Assembly (NCBI GenBank): GCA_030386875.1
Contig: CM059576.1
Location: forward strand, 60,263,581 to 60,327,580
Direction of reading: 5' to 3'
Length of the DNA: 64,000 nucleotides
Source of the DNA: Morinoia aosen
Lineage: Eukaryota > Arthropoda > Malacostraca > Amphipoda > Talitridae
Both the position numbers and the translations under genes were made by a program. The notes beneath the pieces were generated by a model. The model was not told the DNA's origin. It saw only the letters and a list, made by a program, of their open reading frames with translations, and ran no database searches. Below are positions 23,561 to 35,254 of this stretch, one piece after another. Each line of letters starts with the position of its first letter. Position 1 is the stretch's first letter.

Positions 23561-23960
23561 ATAAGAGAAGATGTAACAATTATCAATTCATGAAATTTCA
23601 ATTTTAAAACATAAATTAATTTCTCTTCATTCTACAGCATCATGGAACAACAAAAATTGAGTGGCTTCAGAGACTGCAAATTTGTTATGGTTTGGCATAA
23701 CTAGCCTTCTCATGCAAAAGAGACAAAAAGTTTACTTCCAATAAAGACCATACAAAAACTTTTTTGGTTTATAAAATATCTAACAAAGAGATAATTCACT
23801 CACAAACACACATGGGTATCATATTACCTATCAACAGTTTTATAAATTTTTGACCAAAAACTATGAAAATATATTCCTTTTCATTAGTTATTCAACTAAG
23901 AAAATGTGCCACTTAAATTAAAAATTTAAAGAAATGCCAGCCATGCCTTGATGACAAACA

Positions 23961-23993
23961 CTGATGTAAGCGCTTGCTTACATTGAAACGTGA
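23961..23993 (+). ncRNA. Hammerhead-like motif, isolated Penelope 3' end
   Basis: CTGATG is followed by a stem TGTAAGC/GCTTACA with a short loop and then TTGAAACGTGAG. The order CTGANG, stem II, GAAAC is the hammerhead layout, although the expected A after CTGATG is T, so activity is doubtful. It probably marks a 3' fragment of another Penelope-like copy. Confidence 0.4.
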
Positions 23994-24971
23994 GCTTAAA
24001 ATTTGTATTATCAAGCAATTTCATTAAAGTAAAATGGGTGAACTTAAATATTTCTCCGCCAACAAAGAAGTCAACACACGGAACTATCTGTTTGGCGCTA
24101 ATGTATCAATTAGTACCTATACTAAGTAACTAGCTTAGAGAAAAATTTTGACATATCGAGCCATTTATATTTTCTACATAAGTACTGCTGGCAGAAAAGA
24201 ATATATTAGAGTTAGAAACATTAAAATAATTGCTGCATAATAGTAAGGAAATATTTCACAACACAAATGAAGCAGTTCATAAAATAGACCAACCAAACAA
24301 TGTTGTCATAGTTCATTCTCAAGTCCCAGAAGCAAAAATCATCACACGATGTTAACAAAACATTCTAAATGAGTAAATGCTTGAAACAAACATCTGAACT
24401 GTCAAGCATGTATCTTAAACCTAATTTTTGTAGACTGATGTGATTGAATTGCACTGATATTGATGGTATACAAAAAAGTTTATTTTCAATTGAGGTAATA
24501 TAAAAATCAAGTTCAGCTTTTAAACTAACTGAACACAGAGGTCCTTAGTTGATAGACTTCCATGGATGCTGCTACAGCGCTACAGCCTAGTTAATATTTG
24601 TATATAATAAAGGAAAAATAAGATAGAGTTTTCCTATGGTCAAGTTATTCTGTTTGATAATGGGTAAAATTACCTTAAAAATGAAAAGATAAATACAGAT
24701 ACGCATTGGTTTAAAATGGTCATGAGAGCCTCCACTGGCATTGTCATCTAAGCTTTGGATTTTGCAATATCTGGGAATAAAGTTGGGAAAATAATGGATG
24801 GAAGCAAGTAATTCTGTACTCAAATTATATAGTCAACATGGCAGAAATTTGACACCATTTTTTATGCGTACATATCCAAATTATAACCAATAACTGTATC
24901 AAAGAATCAACATTAAAAGTTGAACCACCCAACAAATTTATGACATTCACTCTGTATATAAAACTAATAGA
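23994..24971. other. Unassigned region
   Basis: AT-rich. Nothing beyond short unsupported open frames was seen. Confidence 0.35.
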
Positions 24972-24979
24972 AAAATGAG

Positions 24980-25699
24980 GGTAAATGTAACGGGACGGTC
25001 AGTAATCAATTTTCCACTTTTTGGTGCCTACACATAGTTAATTCGATCAATATATGCAAGTTTTTACTATGCACTTAAAGTCGGAAATTATTATTTTACG
25101 AGTTATAGCAGTATGTTGATTTTCATCTCTGATGACGAATGCAATCAAATGAACAGCTACTAATCGATTTTTGAACTTTTGTTGCTTGAATCATGGTTAT
25201 AACATCAAAATAAACTACTTTTCTTCTATACAATTTTTGCGGAAAATGAGCGTTTTACGAGTTAGAGCGGTAGGTTTCATTTTTGGCAGGATTGAGCTGT
25301 TACAGTACATTTGAATACTTTGTAACTGATTATTAGCTCACCTCTCAGAGCCTGTACCTACTTCTAGGATCCTTTAGTTAATAAAACAATAAAGGTTAAC
25401 ATAAAAAAATAGAGTTATAGGGGTATGTTGATTTTTGTCTTAGATGGCGGGAATGGGCTCGATCATTTGAGCGCGTCAGAACGGAGAGTTCATTGTAGTG
25501 TTGCCATCTGACGTGCTCTATGAATTTCTTTCCGCTTCAAACACTAGAGTTGCAATAGGTCATTTACCGCTATAACTCGTAAAATACTCATTTGCGACGG
25601 CAAGTGCATAGAAGAAAAATTGTTTATTTACATCTAATTAGCTATATTTAGGTACCAAAAAGTGGAAAATCGATTACTGCCCATCCCATCACATTTACC
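24980..25699. mobile_element. TIR element family G, copy 1 (720 bp)
   Basis: The ends GGTAAATG and CATTTACC are flanked by aaaatgag and aaaaagag (7 of 8). Subterminal blocks AGTGGAAAATCGAT, AGTTAATT.GATC and GTATTTTACGAGTTATAGC occur inverted at both sides. The interior carries GATGGCGGGAATGGGCTCG and a stretch beginning GCTCACC, also seen in the other copies. No coding capacity. Confidence 0.8.
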
Positions 25700-25776
25700 A
25701 AAAAGAGAAAGGAAACGGTTTATTTCCAGTAAAACTGATTCAACAAATTATTTCCAACACTGGGTATTGAATAATT

Positions 25777-26802
25777 GGTAAATGTTGAGGTTCAGTCAGT
25801 CCTTGATTTTCTACATTTCAGTGCCTAAGCATAGTTAATTAGATTGAAATAAACAAGTTTTCTTCTACGCACTTTCCGTCGTACATGACTATTTTACGAG
25901 TTATGGCAGTAATTTAGTTACCGCAACTCAAGAGTTCGAAGCAGGAAGTAATTCAACGAGTGCATCATATGGCAACACTGCAACGGACTCTTGCTTCTGA
26001 CGCGCTCAAATGATCAAGCCCGTTCCTGCCATATAAGACAAAAGTTAACACACCGCTATAATTTGTTATTGTCGAGTGATAATTTCTATTGTGTTATTAA
26101 CTAAGAGATCCTAGAAGTGGGTTCAGGCTCTGCAAGCTCTGCGGGGTGAGCTAATAATAAATTACAAAGTATTCAAACGTACTTTAACACGTTCACTTTG
26201 TATTGGGCCACATATGTACCAAGAGGTAAATTGCCCACTCACATACCAGTATAAATCAACGACATTTTATCGGTTTTGCCATGTTTTTACAAAATAATTG
26301 TTATCATGCAAGGTAGAATGTTATCTTGCAACTGTATTCTTTGTATTCATTAGGAAGAATTAAAATTTATTCAAGCTGGAAAATTGATTTTCCTATTCTG
26401 CTACTTACAACTTAACCAAACCAACCGTTAACAACCGCAGAAACGCAGAGAACGTGTTAACAGCTCAATCGCGCAAAAAATAAAACCTACCGCTTTGACT
26501 CATAAAATGTCATAAAATCTTTGACTCTTTTTGCATTTGCCGCAATAAGTGCATAGAAGAAAATAAGATTTATTTTGATGTTATTACCATGGTTCAAGCA
26601 ACAAAAATTTGAAAATTGATGAGTAGGTGTTTATTCAGGCGAATTTGTCATCAAAGACGAAACTAAAACTAAAGCTATAACTCGTAAAATACTCATTTAT
26701 GACAAAGTGCATAGAAGAGAAGTTGTTCATTTACATCTAATTAACTACGGTTAGGCACCAAAAAGTGGAAAATCGAAGACTGACAAATCCTCAACCTTTA
26801 CC
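25777..26802. mobile_element. TIR element family G, copy 2 (1026 bp including an insert)
   Basis: It starts GGTAAATGTTGAGG and ends CCTCAACCTTTACC. Flanks gaataatt and taataatt match at 7 of 8 positions. It carries a 269-bp TTAA MITE at 26188-26456. Without the insert and the extra TTAA it is about 753 bp, close to the other full copies. Confidence 0.83.
26188..26456. mobile_element. TTAA-type MITE, copy 2 (269 bp)
   Basis: A perfect TTAA duplication (26184-26187, 26457-26460) flanks CACGTTCACTTTGTATTGGG and ...CGCAGAGAACGTG. The family G copies at 24980 and 28258 show the uninterrupted site, confirming the borders. Its left part matches the right part of 5137-5395 in reverse. Confidence 0.85.
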
Positions 26803-27364
26803 TAATAATTTAGCATTAAAATATCTTCACCTTGAGATAAAATCATTGGAGTTATTAAATTAATTTAAGCCATGCCAAAACAAACATGAAATATTGAAAG
26901 AAAAAGATAAAAAATGGTCCCTTTCTCAGTTTGCACAATATTTAACACATGTACTTGAACTTGAAATTGAGGGCCGACAGTGTCGGGGCCTTGGTAACGG
27001 CCTACAATTCCCTCCACAATTTTCACACAGAGAGTTCAGCGCCTGGTACCAGACTTGTCACCTAAACTACTCAGGACCTACCAATCCTTCTCACAAGCTG
27101 CCATTGGACGGCATCACTGGGATAACCAGAGTGTCAAAACATCATCCCCAGGCATATTGGGTCATTACTGCCCACTCTACCTGACTGGCTCATTCCAGTC
27201 ACTGTCTCTTACTCCAGGCACGCACCAGAAACATTTTTATGGCTTCAATGATACTCATATTACACTCCTGATCCAATCCAGCAAGACAGCTCATACCGCA
27301 ATCATCTTCAGCACATCTGGCATACCACTCATTCTCTCCATACTGCTCAAACACCACATTCATG

Positions 27365-27366
<2 letters not shown>

Positions 27367-27428
<62 letters not shown>
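27367..27428. repeat. (TC)31 microsatellite inside the LINE C-terminal region
   Basis: There are 62 uninterrupted bases of TC. On the LINE's coding strand this reads as repeated Arg-Glu at the point where the C-terminal region has an ERE run, so it probably expanded from LINE coding sequence. Confidence 0.95.
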
Positions 27429-27431
<3 letters not shown>

Positions 27432-28249
27432 CTCATACTTACTACATTCCAGCACAAAATGCTCAATTGTTTAACCCACTCCACTATTACACTGCCGAAA
27501 TAATCTGTCATTATTTTCATTCCACCTCTATGTAAGTCTGTTCACAATTGATGACTTACATCTTACAGCAAACAAGAGTTTACTTCCAAAACTACCATCA
27601 TGGAACATCTCAAACTTAGGTGCTTTCTTTTTTATATACCAGATAAGTGTAGGCTTCCGCATCATGCTAAGCCTCCACTTATTCAATCCATACTCTTTTG
27701 TTTGCCTCTCAATCTCTTTTTTCCACCTCTTGCAGTCCCACTCAGGCCCTACACCTCCAACATTTATTAAACTCCTGTCATCCACAGGTCTCCCAATTCT
27801 AACATGAATAATCTTTTGCATACTAAGTTTCCTTGCATGCCCCCAACATAATTTCTCCAATAGCTTACACTCAGAGTCCATTCAAAAACTTGCTTTACCC
27901 ACCTGCTATTCTGCATTCTTTCAATTCTCACCTTCTAATTCAGCACCGTTTTCATCTTTCATTTTGAAAATAGACTCCACCCTAGGTCACCTCTCGTGGC
28001 TTCTGTAGCTGTCCATTTTGGAGCACCCAATGCTAAACGTCCTACCTTATTTTGTATTACATCCAGCTTTTCAAGATCACTTCCATTCAGGCAAGAGCAC
28101 TCATACCATACATGACACTAGGTACAGCAACATACTTCCACATTCCTATCACACATTCATACTTGTTTGCTCTGTATTTGGCAACACTACTTAACCGTCC
28201 ACTCCACTGCATTGCTTTTGCCACTTTCTCACCCTTAGTTCTGGTGCAT
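27429..28249 (-). pseudogene. LINE, region C-terminal to the reverse transcriptase
   Basis: The open block at 27528-27881 reads KKEIERQTKEYGLNKWR, ending with LFAVRCKSSIVNRL. The stretch nearer the RT reads KYECVIGMWKYVAVPSVMYG, a common post-RT block in arthropod LINE proteins. Further similarity continues beyond the TC repeat to about 26950. Frame changes are frequent. Confidence 0.72.
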
Positions 28250-28257
28250 CCATCTTC

Positions 28258-28989
28258 GGTAAATGTTGAGGATTAACCGGGAATCAATTTTCCACTTTAC
28301 AAATCCTCAACATAGTTAATTAGATCAAAATAGACAAGTTTTCTTCAATGCACTTTCCATCGTAAATGAGTATTTTACGAATTATAGGAGTAGGTTTAGT
28401 TTCGTCTTTGATGATGAATGCGCTCAAATAAACAGCTACTCATTGATTTTCGAATTTTTGTTGCTGGTATCATGGTAATAACATCGATTCAAACTACTTT
28501 TTTGATATACACTTTTTTCGTCCAATGAATATTTTTCTAGTTATGAGTGCTAGGTTTTATTTTTTGATCGATTGAACTGTAAGAGTACGTTTGAATACTT
28601 TGTAATTTATTATTAGCTCACCCCGCAGAGCTTGCGGAGCCTGAACCCACTTCTTGGATCTTTTAGTTAATAACACAATAGAAATTATCACCTAAAAATA
28701 ACGAATTATAGCGATATTTAACAACCGTCGCAGATGGCGGCAACAAGCTCGATCATTTGAGCGCTGCGGAAGCGAGCTTCCATTGCACAGTGTTGCCAAC
28801 TACGGCTCAATGAATTACTTCCCGCTTCAAACACTTGAGTTGCAGTACCCAATTCACCGCTATAACTCGTAAAATACTTATTTACGATGGAATGTGCACA
28901 GAAGGAAACTTGTTTATTTTGATCTAATTAACTATGTTAAGGCACCTAAAAATCAAATATTGATTCCCGGTTAATCCTCAACATTTACC
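28258..28989. mobile_element. TIR element family G, copy 3 (732 bp, perfect 8-bp duplication)
   Basis: CCATCTTC occurs at 28250-28257 and 28990-28997. The ends are GGTAAATGTTGAGGATTAACC and its inverse. It interrupts the LINE between the KYLGCKISEDG block and the continuing C-terminal region, so it inserted after the LINE. Confidence 0.92.
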
Positions 28990-28997
28990 CCATCTTC

Positions 28998-29769
28998 ACT
29001 TATCTTACAACCTAGATATTTGTATTCTTTTGTTCTACCTATTCTGATTTCTCCAATATTCCTCAGTCTGTCTCTATCAGTCTCATCACTATTTATAACC
29101 ATAACCTTGCTTTTGTCGGCACCGAAGTTCACCTTGAAATCTGTGCTATATCCGTTCACAATGTCAAGCATCCTTTGCAGTTCATGTCCACATTCACTAA
29201 CCACAACCACATCATCAGCATACAACAAACAGCTCAGTCTATCATTACCTACTTTCAGTCCTAAGCCACTCCCTCTCAGTCGAACTGCTAATTCTTCTGT
29301 GTGCAATCCAAACAACAGGGGAGACAGAGTACAGCCCTGTCTCACTCCTCACTTGCCCCGTTTCCAAATTTCCTAACCTGTATATAGCGCTTGTGTTCTC
29401 ACACAGACTTTGTACAATTTTTACTATTTTTCTGCTAAACCCAACTTTTCTCAAAACTTCAAAGAGCCTAACCCGACCCACTCTGTCATACGCTTTTTCA
29501 ATATCCAGGAATGCTAAATACACCTTCTTATCATCCTTCCTCATTCGCTCAATTATTTCACTCACTACAAACAGATTATCTTCCCCACGTCTACCTTGCC
29601 TAAAACCATTCTGTTCTTCACCTAGGACTCCTAATTCCTTAACTAAATTTTTCATTCTCTCATTCAAAATACCACAAAATATCTTACATACAGTGTCACC
29701 CAGTGCAATTGGTCTGTAATTTTCAAGTTCTTTCATACTCTTATGTCCACCCTTATGCAACAGAACCAC
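28998..29769 (-). pseudogene. LINE reverse transcriptase domain
   Basis: Two frames joined by one single-base shift near 29345 give the canonical RT blocks in order: ENYRPIALGDTVCKIFCGIL, EEQNGFRQGRRGEDNL, the motif A phrase AFLDIEKAYDRV, RQGCTLSPLLFGL and the catalytic LLYADDVVVVS. LINE RT copies its own RNA at a nicked target. The catalytic Asp residues are kept, but the frame shift disables this copy. Confidence 0.9.
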
Positions 29770-29910
29770 ATTACACTTGTTCCAGTCATCCGGTACTCTT
29801 TCACTCTTCCATATCTCATTAAATTAACATTTCAACATACTGACTACACTCTCTCCTCCACATTTATAGGACTCATATGGGATCTTATCAGGGCCTCATG
29901 CCTTTCCATT

Positions 29911-30962
29911 TTACACTTTCTTCAAAAAACTTACAATCGCTTCATAAGTGATTTCGTCTTCCATTTGCAGTTCACGTTCATTAATCGGAAAACTTTTGGG
30001 TGCATCATCTGTAACCTGCTCATTCATTCCACCAATGTCCTCCCAGTATTCTTCAACTGCTTTCACCATTTGCATCCTATCTTGCACACTGCAACCATTA
30101 ACTACTAATTCATCAACTTGAACTTCACTACTTCTATCATTACCTTGTTTAAACTTATACCAATCTTTTATTCCATCCGGACTTTTCTTTCTTAGATTTT
30201 CAACTTGGTGTCTCTCCTCTTTAACTCTAGCCTCATTAATCATTCTCCTTACTTTCTTCTGCTGGTCCTTGTACTCATTCCATGCACTCTGCCATTCATC
30301 CTCAGTAATTCTGTTTCTTTCATACATTTTCCTCATACTGCGTTGTTTCTTATTTAAAGTCTTTCTTCTCATTCGTTCTTCCTTTATCTCACTTGTAAAC
30401 CACCTGGCATTCCCTGTCCCTTTCCTACATTTTATTCTACCAATCTTTTGCTTTGCCACATCATACAAGGTTCTTGCAACCTCACCATTTAGGTCATTTA
30501 CATTTCCAAACCTGTTCCAGTTATACCTACTCAATTCATTCTTAAATTCTTCCCAGTTTGCGTTTTTTATCTGCCAGCTTTCTTTCACACTACTGACCTT
30601 CTGCATTGACTCCTTTCTACCCCAGTTATATTCAAGCACAAGCATTTTATGGTCACTATCAATATCAAAATCATCGTCATCTACAAACATTTCATTGACA
30701 CACTCTCTTGCTCTACTATTCACAATCATATAGTCAATTGCAGTTTTCCATTCCCTGCTTTGCCATGTATGCAAGCCATTCCCTATTGTGACATTCAGGT
30801 TTTCAAGTTCATTCTCATCACAAAAGTCTATCAATTTTTGTCCATTTGCATTCACCGGTTCACCAAGTATACCAACATGGCCATTCATGTCACCCATCAC
30901 AATCAGAGGGCACCTGCAGTGTTCTCGTACAATCCTTGTTACCCGTCGCCACGTCCTGGACT
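29911..30962 (-). pseudogene. LINE AP endonuclease C-terminal half and linker
   Basis: This part shows IVREHCRCPLIVMGDMNGHV, then TWQSREWKTAIDYMIVN and DSDHKMLVLEY. GDMNGH, the IDYMI block and SDHK are the conserved Asn, Asp and Asp-His catalytic blocks of AP-type endonucleases that nick target DNA. A basic helical linker follows (EIKEERMRRKTLNKKQRSMR) and leads toward the RT. The ORF from 30900 is open for 329 codons. Confidence 0.88.
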
Positions 30963-31779
30963 CTTAGAAGGTCGGCAATGCTAGCACATGTTTCACATCA
31001 GCAAACCTAGGGTTGCCATATATGGTCTTAAGCGTCTCGTTGAGCGCTATTCATTGGTGTAAGGTAAAATTAGGTGGGAGGAACAGGGAAGGAGAGGTAT
31101 CAAGCTCATATCTGTATGAATTCTTCTGCTCAGTCTGGAGTGTAGCTACCGGCGCTGCACAACCTCTTAGAAGGCCAGCAGTGTAGCTGAGGCATACCAG
31201 CACACACTCTGCCTCCAAGAAGGTCGCCATCATTATTATTTTCTCATGTTTTTTGTTCCAAAAATGGAAGTCCAAATCCACAGATTTACTCCTACGCAAA
31301 AAATAATACCACCATTGTATTCGGGAGGAAAAGCTTTATGCATTTCAAACTCTTTACAAACAATGAAACTGCTTGATAACAACCTATACACAAAATGAAG
31401 TAAAAAATAAAAACTGTGTTTTACATATAGTGCACATAACTCCAGAACTATTGGACCTGAAAAAAAATTCACATATCGCAAGATTCAGCAACTCACAATC
31501 TATGAAAATGCATCATAAAAAAACAAAAGTGCAATAAATGAAAAATGGCCAGTGATTTTCTGATTTCTTTTTTTTGTATTTTACCAAAATAAAAACTCGA
31601 ATTTCGTAGATTTTCATTGGGGTAGCAGTATTTTTTCCCCACTGACAGAAAGAGCAACTCTCTCTCTTTACAATGAACCACCAATGAAACTTCTAACATG
31701 ATTAATGAATGTACAGTAAGTTGCACAGTTGACCCATTTTCTTCAAACCTCTTGGTAGGTCAACCATGTGGAGATGGGT
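30963..31779. mobile_element. Foreign insert of about 0.8 kb splitting the LINE endonuclease
   Basis: The endonuclease reading stops after KKYEIL (about 31780) and resumes at RTWRRVTRIVREH (about 30962). The DNA between has no endonuclease homology. It repeats CTCTTAGAAGG(C/T)C at 30960 and 31165 and contains no transposase. No target duplication or inverted ends were visible, so the class is unknown. Confidence 0.5.
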
Positions 31780-32139
31780 TAATATTTCATACTTTTTTAC
31801 ATTCTTTTCAAGAGCTAAAATCCCATCAGTTGTCATATAACAATCACAACAATACATTCTCTGGCATGCATTCTTTCACACTTAATTGCTAACAAATCTT
31901 CACTTTCAGGTTCATTTCCAACAGGAAGTTCCTCTAATTTCCAATTTAGAGCATTCTTTACAATCAAACCAACTCCACCACCTCTTTTTTGCCAATTTAC
32001 ACGCCCTTTTCCTATCATATGATACTTATTCTCCTTACATGTTAAACTGACTATCACGCATTTGGGTCTCTACTACACCAACACAATCCAATTTTCCATT
32101 CTCAAATTCTACTACGAGGTCATCTAACTTTCCTGCATT
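31780..32139 (-). pseudogene. LINE AP endonuclease N-terminal half
   Basis: Directly after an in-frame TAG comes NAGKLDDLVVEF, then LDCVGVVETQMRD, the E-T-Q metal-binding block of AP endonucleases. GGGVGLIVKNALNWKLEEL and LLAIKCERMHARECIVVIV follow, then a one-base shift into YMTTDGILALEKNVKKYEIL. Stops and shifts show decay. Confidence 0.82.
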
Positions 32140-32790
32140 CTATCCATGCACATTTATACTTCCAAACCTTACAACACAATTGGACAATTCCAGACATTCC
32201 TCACTTTTACTCTGACGGATTTTCATTCTTCCAGTTCCACCTTCCATTATGACATGAGTAGCCCTGATCCACCAGATATATTTCTTGGAGAGTTTCATCT
32301 CACCATCTTTTGTAAGATGAACTCCATCTCCAAGAAAACACCCATCCTGGATCACACTATCCATGTCAAAGAAGCTGGAACCCAGCTCACGCTTTCTCAC
32401 ACTCTGAGCTTTCATACTCATAATCCTTTCATGCACCTCTCTATTCACCTCCTTTTGCACCCTTTCATACTCCTCATCACACGCAGGCCTTCTTAAGAGG
32501 CTAGTCACCGCCACTTTAACATTATTCTTCCGCGCCCTTTCAACAACTTTCATACTTGCATTCACCGTACGTTCTCTCCCACATTCAAGCAACCGATTGC
32601 CACCTCCTTGCAGTACAACCATTCCTTCATCCATTCCATCTATCACTCTCTCAGCATGCCTACAAATCTCCTCCACTCCTTTCCCTCTCATGCTCGTTGC
32701 AGCTCGTACATCCGCTACTGTCACTCATACATACGAACCTATCAACATTCTTCATCATGCTATCTCCACATATTCTAATCATAGGTCTTA
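32140..32790 (-). pseudogene. LINE SGNH (GDSL-like) hydrolase domain
   Basis: Block I is RICGDSMMKNV at about 32753-32776 (Ser nucleophile). After a frame shift come VADVRAATSMRGKG, VVLQGGGNRLL (the N block) and FLGDGVHLTKDGEMKL (the D-x-x-H block). These are the catalytic blocks of SGNH esterases. The domain runs in the same frame into the endonuclease start (FGSINVHG), separated only by one TAG, so the ancestor may have had both in one polyprotein. Confidence 0.82.
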
Positions 32791-32812
32791 CTCTCCCTTT
32801 AATGCTACTCTT

Positions 32813-33331
32813 TCACTCACTTCTTTCACTCAGATCATTCTTTTCATTCATCTTCCTTTCATTCACTTCCACTACAGGCTCCTGCACCTCATGTGGCACC
32901 TCAACAGGTGGCTCATTCACTCTCTTTCCATTTGTACCTCTTTCATCATGCTCATTCATCCTTCTACTCTCATCTGTCACATTTGCACCATCATTTGCTT
33001 CATTCACACTCCTTGCACTATCATTTGACTTATCATCCACTTCATTTGTACTCCTTGCACCACCATTTACCTCTTCATTCACTGCATTTGCACCATTCTC
33101 ATTCTTTCCTCCATTCAGCTTCCTTTCATCCTTCAAGTCAGCCTCTAAAGCAAGCATCAAAATTGTCAATCTCTCAACCTCCTCTTTCAACTTCTTACTC
33201 TCATCATTCAAACATTTCCAGTACGTAAACACAAGATCACTCAACTTTCTCCGACTCATTTCTCTCAAACCTTTGCATGCATCTATATCTACCCACTCTT
33301 TACAAGTCATGTACTCAGTCTCCTCATCCAT
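32813..33331 (-). pseudogene. LINE N-terminal coiled-coil / Asn-Glu-rich region
   Basis: 172 codons beginning MDEETEYMTCKEWVDIDACK. A heptad region follows (DESKKLKEEVERLTILML), then about 80 residues of low-complexity repeats of the type NEE, NEA and NER. This layout suits an RNA-binding/oligomerising ORF1 part. The frame closes just before the SGNH block. The antisense strand of this low-complexity DNA gives long Ser/Phe/His-rich shadow frames. Confidence 0.65.
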
Positions 33332-34364
33332 TCCACTTGCATAGGGTGTAATTTCAGAAATGCAGGAAATAAATTAGAAAAAAGTTCAAAAATTTTTTGA
33401 TCAAACGTTAAAATAGTTCACTTTCTCAAGTATCTATTTGGTTTTGAAAAATTTCAAAATTTGTTAATGAAGAATAGTTCATTTCATTAAAAACCTTAGA
33501 AGTTATTCAAATATCAATAGTTGTTATTTTAATATCATTGGATAATTGGTAAATCTGAAGGAGATGACAGTTGTCGATTTTGTAAATTTCGATGCCTTAG
33601 CATAGTTAATTAGATCAAAATAAACAAGTTTTCTTCTATGCACTTTTTGTCTCAAATGAGTATTTTATTAGTTAGGGTACTTATAAAGATAGCGGACGTT
33701 TCCAACGTCTTCATCTGAACACACTTTAACCGCCAAATCACGAAGTCCAGCGTAAACCTGGTGCCACAAAACTAACAACAAATGATGCCAGAAGACATTT
33801 ATGAAGTTTCGGTGACTTCGGGTGGAAATTTATTCAGTAATCCTGATTTTAATATAGCCCGCAAAATGAGTGATTTTAGTGCTTTGGCGGACAGTTGAAG
33901 GATAAAAGAAACTTAACGGACAGTTGAATGCTGTCCGGCTAACAGTCTCCGGACACTTGACAGTGTCTGTTTAAAGGCCTTGGACAGTTCGAAAACGTAT
34001 GAATTTAAATGAGCATTGTATCCTTTTATTAATTTAATTCATATTAGTTTCATATATATTTAATTTGATAGCCAATACGCATTTTTACTAAATTTTATTA
34101 GCGTATATTTCTTTCAGTTCGGTACTTGAAGTGGTTCAGTTTGGTGATTTCAGTTGTAGATAATTGACGAAGAAAATATATAGTTTACACCAAATTTGCA
34201 CCCGAAATAATGGTGACAGAGGCAGTTGAGATCTTATTGGATACAAATATTTATATAAAAAGGATGTTTTTATGCTGAACATGGGTAAAATATACAATTC
34301 CATGATGGTTGACATTTTATTCAATCCTCAATTGGTTCCAGCTAAAGAATGAATCAGACGATAT

Positions 34365-35001
34365 CTATCCGTTCGGAGTGAATCCAACGTCAAAATCATC
34401 TTCGTTTACGCCTGTGAAGTTGTATTTAGGTTGGCGCTGTCCTGGAAATATTACGTAAGGCTTAGCGTAACTCCCTGAAGCTGAAACACATGTTAGCACT
34501 GTAATTTGTTCCTTCGACTCTGGAGCAAGCCTGTATGCGCATTTTGCGCCTTTCTCCGTAATTATGGGAGTCTTGCTGCTGGTTCCTTGGAGCCGAAATC
34601 GGCTTTCATTTAGGTTAAAAACTCGATGAGCATTTTCTCGAACCAAAAACTCCTTCGCATTGAGCTGATGCTCCAACTCCAAGAAATTCTCAAAATTTTT
34701 GAACCATTGTTTGATGGTTTCTTTAGTGACAGCAGCCCTTTGGGTACCGAGATTTTCAGGGAGTCTAGTTGAAACCTCAGGGTGTCTCCTCAAAAAGTCA
34801 TAAATCCATGTTGAACTTGGCAAGTTATCTTGGAATTTTCTTTCTGCTGGAATTTCGTACCCATAAGCCTCTGCCTGGTCAAGAAGATCGTTGACAACTA
34901 ATGGAATTTCTTTCCTAGGCACTCCATAACCAATTTTGGCCATAGTCACGACCCAGTTTACGAGCCGGGTTTCTTGATCTGCTGCCAAGAAAGATGTTGG
35001 C
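34365..35001 (-). pseudogene. pogo/Tigger transposase, main exon
   Basis: The CENP-B-type DNA-binding helices come first (LNWVVTMAKIGYGV-like, VPRKEIPLVVNDLLDQAEAY, WIYDFLRRHPEVSTRLPEN). The DDE domain starts next (HRVFNLNESRFRLQGTSSK, then LTCVSASGSYAKPYVIFPGQ). The first catalytic Asp of the NLDE block is Asn here. The frame stops at a TAG where Trp is usual (FTPNG then stop), and the rest of the DDE domain is deleted. The match is clear, the copy is dead. Confidence 0.88.
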
Positions 35002-35254
35002 CTTGTAATAGACATGACAAAAGTAAAAATATTAGTGTCAATGTGCCCCTATTCTGCGAATACTTTTCATGTGCAGCATACTGCAGGCATTTGTAGGCAA
35101 CAAATATTTAAAGCAGGATTGATACATATTGTGTCGTAAAAACGCATTACAGAGCGTATAAAATGTGATATATATACAACTATTGAACCAATTTTGCGTT
35201 GCCTGGGTATCAATCATCAATATAATAACTAAACTGTATGGCTTCTAAACATAC

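Larger units (their letters stand above)
26950..33345 (-). mobile_element. APE-type LINE with SGNH esterase, decayed and interrupted
   Basis: Reading 33345 to about 26950 on the minus strand there is a coiled-coil/Asn-rich region, an SGNH hydrolase, an AP endonuclease, a reverse transcriptase and a C-terminal region. It is interrupted by about 0.8 kb of foreign DNA (30963-31779), by family G copy 3 (28258-28989) and by a TC repeat (27367-27428). The exact 5' and 3' ends are not visible. Esterase domains upstream of AP endonuclease are known in CR1/L2-like LINEs, so the jockey/CR1 group is the likely home. Confidence 0.85.

Noticed and set aside
27055-27474. 139-codon plus frame ending in a Ser-Leu repeat
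   Set aside because: The apparent repeat protein is a translation of the TC microsatellite, and the rest is antisense to the LINE tail.
29020-30984. Several plus-strand open frames of 100-150 codons
   Set aside because: They lie opposite the LINE reverse transcriptase and endonuclease, whose conserved motifs are on the minus strand.
32556-33344. Long plus-strand open frames (262 and 143 codons) rich in Ser, Phe, His and Leu
   Set aside because: They are antisense to the coiled-coil and esterase part of the LINE; their composition mirrors the low-complexity Asn/Glu repeats on the minus strand.
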